Assembly: GCA_024695725.1 (NCBI GenBank)
Contig: JAILHQ010000106.1
Coordinates: forward strand, 1 to 10,239
Source: Cyanobacteria bacterium RUI128
GTDB taxonomy: Bacteria; Cyanobacteriota; Vampirovibrionia; Gastranaerophilales; Gastranaerophilaceae
Direction: 5' to 3'
DNA: 10,239 nt
Positions 7,219-10,239 of the stretch are shown here, in pieces. Position numbers and translations under genes: made by a program. The first letter of the stretch is position 1, and every line of letters begins with the position of its first letter. The notes under the pieces were generated by a model. It saw only the letters and a list, made by a program, of their open reading frames with translations, did not search any database and was not told the DNA's origin.

Positions 7219-7481
7219 AAACCGTGCCACTACCTATCGGCAAATATAAGTCACTGAATCTGAAGATAATATCTACCCCTTAAAAATATAACACCCGTAA
7301 AGGTTGCCTTAGTGCTGCTATGTTTCCATCCTGACACGGTTCGACATTTCACGCCATTATATATTAAGTTATCAACGATACTAAAATCATCAACAATGCT
7401 CACACAAGCCTCACAGTAGGCCCTGCACCTCGCTAAGCGTTCGAGTCGAGAGGTCCGCTATGTCCCCGTGGAGCACGGTCT
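7219..7481 (-). ncRNA. ffs: Signal recognition particle RNA, large bacterial type with Alu domain
   Basis: RNA scaffold of SRP, binding Ffh to target nascent membrane and secreted proteins. The S-domain tip is clear on the minus strand: GTG-TCAGG-ATG-GAAA-CAT-AGCAG-CAC, with a GAAA tetraloop (7323-7326), a 3-bp stem, the conserved CAGG/AGCAG symmetric loop and a GTG/CAC closing helix. The 5' part reads ACCGTGCTccacGGGGA then AGCGG, matching the Alu domain start of large bacterial SRP RNAs. The two ends pair: ACCGTGC (7473-7479 on the minus strand) with GCACGGT (7221-7227). The resulting ~263 nt is the usual size of the large form, against ~114 nt for E. coli 4.5S RNA. Upstream is A+T-rich, with a TAATAT (7489-7494) at -10 distance and no clear -35. 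No protein gene fits this stretch. Confidence 0.9.
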
Positions 7482-7542
7482 AAAATATATATTATCATAC
7501 AATTTTAGATTTGTATATTGCCATGGTTAGGATATGTTACAT

Positions 7543-8181
7543 TTACGGGATATTCTTCTGTACTACATCCGGCATTGTAACGTCTTTAACCAAATCAAAA
7601 TATTTTTGTTTTTCGTTTTCCATTTTCTGATACTCGGAAGCGTATTCTGCCTTGTTCAGATAAGTGTGTTTGTTAGAATACTGAAAACATTTCAGCCCTT
7701 TGCGGTTTTTATACGGCAACACCTGCATTACGTTGAAATCTGTGTAATATACATCATTCTTCTTTCCGCGCATAAGATAGACAAACGTAACCTTGTCTGT
7801 TTTTGAATTGCACGAAACAGGTCTGTCATAATTGTTTGGGGAATGATCCACGCTCAAAATCATATCCGCATAGTCCATTGTCCCGCCTTCATACTTAGGG
7901 AACTCAGAAACAGTAATCATTTCAGTCCAGCCTTCAGGGCTTTCGTTTTCTTTATAATACTCGTTCACATATTCTCCGCTCGGAGTTTTGTTGGTAGATC
8001 TCTTCAAAAAATATTCCTGACCGTTAAACTCAATCTTGTTAACCTGTTCTTTGTTCGCGGTAGTTTCCTTCGCAACGGCCTGAGAACGCTTTATATCCGC
8101 TGAGTTGTCTTTCGCACAAACAACCCCGTTAAACATAATAACTGCCAATAATAAAATTATGATACTTCTTATTCTGAACAT
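7543..8181 (-). CDS. Exported protein of unknown function (212 aa)
   Basis: I do not recognise the family. The N-terminus MFRIRSIIILLLAVIMFNGVVCA is a signal peptide with a likely signal peptidase I site after VCA; the residues before Cys (GVV) do not make a good lipobox. The mature part is polar and rich in Lys, Asp, Tyr and Asn, with a probable mixed alpha/beta core (about 50-170, including YADMILSVDHSPNN and KVTFVYLMRGKKNDVYYTDF) and a charged helical C-terminus (KAEYASEYQKMENEKQKYFD). GGAGGT sits 3-4 nt before the ATG at 8181, close but usable. The stop is about 60 nt upstream of the SRP RNA 5' end. It is probably periplasmic; no catalytic motif is visible. Confidence 0.8.
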   Translation of the reverse strand: MFRIRSIIILLLAVIMFNGVVCAKDNSADIKRSQAVAKETTANKEQVNKIEFNGQEYFLKRSTNKTPSGEYVNEYYKENESPEGWTEMITVSEFPKYEGGTMDYADMILSVDHSPNNYDRPVSCNSKTDKVTFVYLMRGKKNDVYYTDFNVMQVLPYKNRKGLKCFQYSNKHTYLNKAEYASEYQKMENEKQKYFDLVKDVTMPDVVQKNIP

Positions 8182-8235
8182 ATAACCTCCAATAATACTC
8201 CTTTAGTTACATTATGCCATCCTCACGGATTTTAT

Positions 8236-8264
8236 GGATTGTCACGCCTGCGGTTCGCAATAAC
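8236..8264. repeat. REP-like palindromic repeat unit
   Basis: Between the exported protein and the WG-repeat gene, GGATTGTCACGCC, then TGC, then GGTTCGCAATAAC, forms an imperfect dyad with ATTG/CAAT outer arms. On the minus strand it resembles the widespread GTCATTGCGAG...GCAATCC class of intergenic repeats. It is more G+C-rich than the flanks. Only one copy is in the window. Confidence 0.4.
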
Positions 8265-8277
8265 ACCGAGCAGAAAC

Positions 8278-8306
8278 TTACACATTGTCTGCCTTTATTT
8301 TATACT
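8278..8306 (+). promoter_or_regulatory. Possible promoter of the WG-repeat gene
   Basis: TTACAC (8278-8283), a 17-nt spacer and TATACT (8301-8306) match a sigma-70 promoter, giving a leader of about 45 nt. A second -10-like TATAAT (8350-8355) lies only 3 nt before the ATG, so a near-leaderless transcript is also possible. No Shine-Dalgarno sequence is seen before the ATG at 8359. Confidence 0.4.
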
Positions 8307-8358
8307 AACTCATTAAAATATGAATGCAAGAGTGAAAAATTTATGCTAATATAATCTT

Positions 8359-9315
8359 ATGAGAGTTTTTGTTCTGTTACTAAGTATATGCTTATTTTTC
8401 GGCACGAACGTATCTGCCATAGGTGCGGAAGAGGATAGCTTCGATATACCTGAAGTGTACGAAGAAAACGTTATCGACGCGAACACTCTAGACGAAAACA
8501 ACCAACCACTTGTAAGGGTATATCAGTCTAAAACAAAGTTCGGACTGGAAAAATCTGACGGTACAAAGATTACAAAACCTATTTATAAGAAAGTGGTCAG
8601 ATTAGGCGATAAGTCGTGGATAGTCCAGTACAGAAACAAGTTCGGGCTCATTGATTATAACGGGGATTACATAATTTTCCCGAGATACAGGAACGTTCGC
8701 AGACTGCTGAACAGATACGTAATGTTTGGGAACGACAATGACTACGGACTATACGATGAAAACGGGTTCACGATTATTCAGCCTGAATATTCTTCGATTG
8801 ACCTTATGTACGGCAAAATGTTTCTGACCTCAAAAAACTTCAGATACGGAATTGTCGATTTAGACGGTAATACCCTTTTAGAAAACGAGTTTGAAGATAT
8901 TTATATGCCTCAGCCGAGCGTTATGATGGTTCAGTATGAGGGCAGATGGTGTAAGATAGAAAGTGTTTCGGAAAAGGAAATAACCCTTCCTGCGGATATA
9001 AACGCGATAAAAGAGGACAAAGATTTCAGGATGACAAACCTTATGGTCAATACAGGTGTCGGGGCTGGGTATTCAGTTTTGACAGTAACCGATTACGCAC
9101 TCAAACTTCTTTCATCATTATCGCCTGCTTATGAGGCAACCATCGACGAGCTTATGTACTCACAGGGAGCAGATACAATATCTATTCTTATGCGGCTTTC
9201 GTGGCTGCCGAAGTTCCCTGTTGTGTTTGCAAAACAGTATTACCGAAATATGCGCAGACCAAACAGCGGGCCACTTGCAAAGACAAGAAACTCTCTTAGA
9301 AAACAACTTCGCTAA
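8359..9315 (+). CDS. Exported WG-repeat protein
   Basis: 318 residues with a signal peptide (MRVFVLLLSICLFFGTNVSA). Four WG-type repeats are plain: KFGLEKSDG (60), KFGLIDYNG (94), DYGLYDENG (128) and RYGIVDLDG (162), each followed by a beta strand and a P/E-x-Y/F turn. A degenerate fifth (GRWCKI) has its Arg at 196. The period is exactly 34 residues throughout, as in a beta-propeller-like or solenoid repeat domain, usually a protein- or envelope-binding module. Residues about 205-318 are a separate, largely helical, strongly basic C-terminal region (MRRPNSGPLAKTRNSLRKQLR) with no recognised domain. The signal peptide supports the ATG at 8359 despite no ribosome site. Its stop overlaps the opposing gene by 4 nt. 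Confidence 0.88.
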   Translation: MRVFVLLLSICLFFGTNVSAIGAEEDSFDIPEVYEENVIDANTLDENNQPLVRVYQSKTKFGLEKSDGTKITKPIYKKVVRLGDKSWIVQYRNKFGLIDYNGDYIIFPRYRNVRRLLNRYVMFGNDNDYGLYDENGFTIIQPEYSSIDLMYGKMFLTSKNFRYGIVDLDGNTLLENEFEDIYMPQPSVMMVQYEGRWCKIESVSEKEITLPADINAIKEDKDFRMTNLMVNTGVGAGYSVLTVTDYALKLLSSLSPAYEATIDELMYSQGADTISILMRLSWLPKFPVVFAKQYYRNMRRPNSGPLAKTRNSLRKQLR

Positions 9316-9770
9316 TTATGTATTTTGTGGCACCTGCATTTCGGGTTCTTACACCTGTTGAGAGAGTCCGTTTTCAGAATATCCGGGGTAACATAGCCGA
9401 CATCAAAGTCGTGTATTTGGGCTAAGGCTTTTACTCGTTCTAAATAGATATATTCTTTTTCGGGATATTCGAGGATAAGTATAACCATGGCGCGCCTGCC
9501 AGTTTTGTGCTGATAATAGAGCGCCTGACCAATGGCCTCCGCCCACTTTTTGGCAAAATCAAATTCTATTGCGTGAGTTTTTGTAAGACAGTCAACACGG
9601 GTTCCGTCATCATTTTTATATTCACAAACGGCGTGATTTTTATTTGCCCATGCCTGCTGATATGATGCCTCATTATGAATATGAGCTTCTGCCGTACTGT
9701 ATATAAATAATAAGGTGACGACTAAAAATATACGGAATATATTTGCATATTTTTGAGAAGAAATGCCCAT
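9312..9770 (-). CDS. Small exported protein with PD-(D/E)XK nuclease-like core
   Basis: 152 residues from the ATG at 9770; the frame is open to a GTG at 9803, but the signal peptide (IFRIFLVVTLLFIYSTAEA) fits the ATG. The conserved core DGTRVDCLTKTHAIEFDFAK (55-74) continues KWAEAIGQALYY, a pattern I associate with short exported proteins of Gram-negative bacteria. D60, E69/D71, K74 or K75 and Q82-x3-Y86 follow the order D...(D/E)xK...QxxxY of PD-(D/E)XK/RecB-like nucleases, though E69 and K are not in the exact E-x-K spacing. The strand MVILILEYP follows, as expected for that fold. The C-terminus has C140, C145, C147 and H148, a possible metal site. Function is unproved; secreted or periplasmic location is inferred. 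Confidence 0.75.
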   Translation of the reverse strand: MGISSQKYANIFRIFLVVTLLFIYSTAEAHIHNEASYQQAWANKNHAVCEYKNDDGTRVDCLTKTHAIEFDFAKKWAEAIGQALYYQHKTGRRAMVILILEYPEKEYIYLERVKALAQIHDFDVGYVTPDILKTDSLNRCKNPKCRCHKIHN

Positions 9771-9777
9771 AATAACA

Positions 9778-9805
9778 ATTATAGAAATCTCTATCAATTG
9801 CACAA
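9778..9805 (-). promoter_or_regulatory. Promoter placing the start of transcription at the ATG (leaderless candidate)
   Basis: On the minus strand TTGTGC (9800-9805), a 16-nt spacer and a perfect TATAAT (9778-9783) are followed after 7 nt by the ATG at 9770. Transcription would begin at or next to the start codon. No Shine-Dalgarno sequence exists in the gap. Confidence 0.45.
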
Positions 9806-9837
9806 TTAGCCAACTGACTAATAAAAAAAATAAACGC

Positions 9838-9868
9838 TTGACATTAATTTGTTATTAGGTATTATAAT
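9838..9868 (+). promoter_or_regulatory. Promoter of tRNA-Gly
   Basis: A perfect TTGACA (9838-9843) is followed by overlapping -10 boxes: TATTAT after 16 nt (9860-9865) and TATAAT after 19 nt (9863-9868). Transcription would begin about 10 nt before the mature tRNA 5' end. Confidence 0.75.
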
Positions 9869-9882
9869 ATTACGCAATATTT

Positions 9883-9957
9883 GCGGGGGTAATTCAGTGG
9901 TAGAATGCCTCCTTGCCAAGGAGGATGTCGCGAGTTCGAGCCTCGTCTCCCGCTCCA
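9883..9957 (+). tRNA. tRNA-Gly (anticodon GCC)
   Basis: Complete cloverleaf: acceptor stem GCGGGGG (9883-9889) with CTCCCGC (9947-9953, one G-U pair), anticodon stem CCTCC/GGAGG around TTGCCAA with anticodon GCC (9915-9917), T-loop GTTCGAG, discriminator T and an encoded CCA (9955-9957). A promoter precedes it and an intrinsic terminator follows. It is the apparent integration target for the element whose integrase begins 72 nt downstream. Confidence 0.97.
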
Positions 9958-9960
9958 TTA

Positions 9961-9990
9961 AAAACAAGAGTTTCAGACTCTTGTTTTTTT
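9961..9990 (+). terminator. Intrinsic terminator of tRNA-Gly
   Basis: AAAACAAGAGT (9961-9971) pairs with ACTCTTGTTTT (9977-9987) around a 5-nt loop, an 11-bp stem running straight into T7. It begins 3 nt after the CCA end. Confidence 0.85.
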
Positions 9991-9996
9991 GTTTTG

Positions 9997-10020
9997 AAGC
10001 AATTTTGCTTTCATTTTGCT
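9997..10020. repeat. Short repeats between tRNA and integrase
   Basis: ATTTTGCT occurs at 10002-10009 and 10013-10020, 11 bp apart (one helical turn). AAGCAA/TTGCTT (9997-10010) forms a small dyad. In a tRNA/integrase junction such sites can be integrase arm-binding sites, but the region is A+T-rich and chance is possible. Confidence 0.25.
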
Positions 10021-10028
10021 CATATTTC

Positions 10029-10239
10029 TTAATCAATAAATATACCCTCCATTTCTCCCAATGCTTTGTTTATCATGTCTTGGTTATTTTTCATATAAAT
10101 ATTGAGGGTTGTTTCCGCCTTTTGATGCCCTAGTTGATTTTGGATGAACTTGATGCTTGCTCCGTGCTCAAGAGCAATATCAGCGTATGAACCTCTGAGA
10201 TCATGTATTCTTACTCGCTTGTTTATACCTACATATGTA
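10029..10239 (-). CDS. int: Tyrosine recombinase (phage-type integrase), C-terminal part
   Basis: The last 69 residues of a site-specific tyrosine recombinase; the rest lies beyond the right edge of the window. The catalytic C-terminal motifs are intact: HDLRGSYADIALEHG with the box II His and Arg (residues 12 and 15 of the visible part), IQNQLGHQ with the LGH histidine (38), and NIYMKN with the nucleophilic tyrosine (48). The spacing between these motifs is normal for the family, and a ~20-residue tail follows the Tyr. The gene points toward the tRNA-Gly gene 72 nt away, the usual layout for an integrase at the attL end of a prophage, ICE or genomic island. A closest-family call (phage versus ICE) cannot be made from this fragment. 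Confidence 0.92.
   Translation of the reverse strand, partial: TYVGINKRVRIHDLRGSYADIALEHGASIKFIQNQLGHQKAETTLNIYMKNNQDMINKALGEMEGIFID

Noticed and set aside
9361..9770. Toxin-immunity or CDI-type system formed by the WG-repeat and nuclease-like genes
   Set aside because: The two genes converge, do not form an operon, and both carry their own signal peptides. No immunity gene, polymorphic toxin delivery domain or secretion partner is in the window.
9849..10133. Plus-strand frame of 94 codons and an overlapping minus-strand frame of 72 codons (9818-10036)
   Set aside because: Both run through the tRNA-Gly and its terminator, and the plus frame also covers the integrase end on the other strand. 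They are by-products of the tRNA and are not genes.
1..10239. CRISPR array, riboswitch or complete defence system
   Set aside because: No evenly spaced direct repeats with unique spacers, no riboswitch core I recognise and no cas, restriction or retron genes were found by reading both strands.

Overview
This window most likely comes from a low-GC, diderm, probably anaerobic and host-associated bacterium. The grounds are an MsbA-type lipid A/phospholipid flippase (an outer membrane), several signal-peptide proteins without Gram-positive anchors, and a two-iron/rubredoxin rubrerythrin (anaerobe oxidative-stress defence). A DUF212 'divergent PAP2' membrane protein (common in Cyanobacteriota, Firmicutes and plants) and a large Alu-domain SRP RNA add to this. 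A Melainabacteria/Gastranaerophilales-like gut lineage would fit, as would a diderm Firmicute; this placement is inference, not shown.

Layout. Positions 151-1974 (+) encode the MsbA-like exporter. It meets tail to tail a minus-strand pair: a sodium:alanine (AGCS) symporter (4022-2502) followed 12 nt later by a short formyltransferase-fold protein with an unusual active site and a cysteine-rich tail (2489-1971). Positions 4023-4315 hold no gene but contain an inverted-repeat, MITE-like element with a strong hairpin/G-quadruplex core, next to the promoter of a DUF212 gene (4316-4792, +). That gene meets tail to tail a rubrerythrin (5325-4789, -). A symmetric intrinsic terminator separates rubrerythrin from a minus-strand run: SRP RNA (about 7481-7219), a small membrane protein (7185-6916), dihydropteroate synthase with an N-terminal extra domain (6862-5717) and a 67-residue protein (5635-5432). 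Upstream of the SRP RNA is a secreted protein of unknown function (8181-7543, -).

The right side carries a periplasmic or exported WG-repeat protein (8359-9315, +) with five repeats at an exact 34-residue period. It meets tail to tail an exported small protein with features of the PD-(D/E)XK nuclease fold (9770-9312, -), possibly made from a leaderless mRNA. A tRNA-Gly(GCC) with promoter, encoded CCA and terminator follows. Immediately after it is the C-terminal end of a tyrosine recombinase running off the right edge (10238-10029, -). This arrangement marks the left boundary of an integrated mobile element that lies to the right of the window.

Most of the window is chromosomal housekeeping: envelope lipid export, folate synthesis, amino-acid uptake, protein targeting and peroxide defence. 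The least ordinary things in it are the tRNA/integrase junction, the inverted-repeat element, the odd formyltransferase, and three convergent gene pairs that all overlap by exactly 4 nt at their stop codons. No complete new defence or mobile system is visible inside the window; if one exists it would be in the cargo of the integrated element beyond position 10239.
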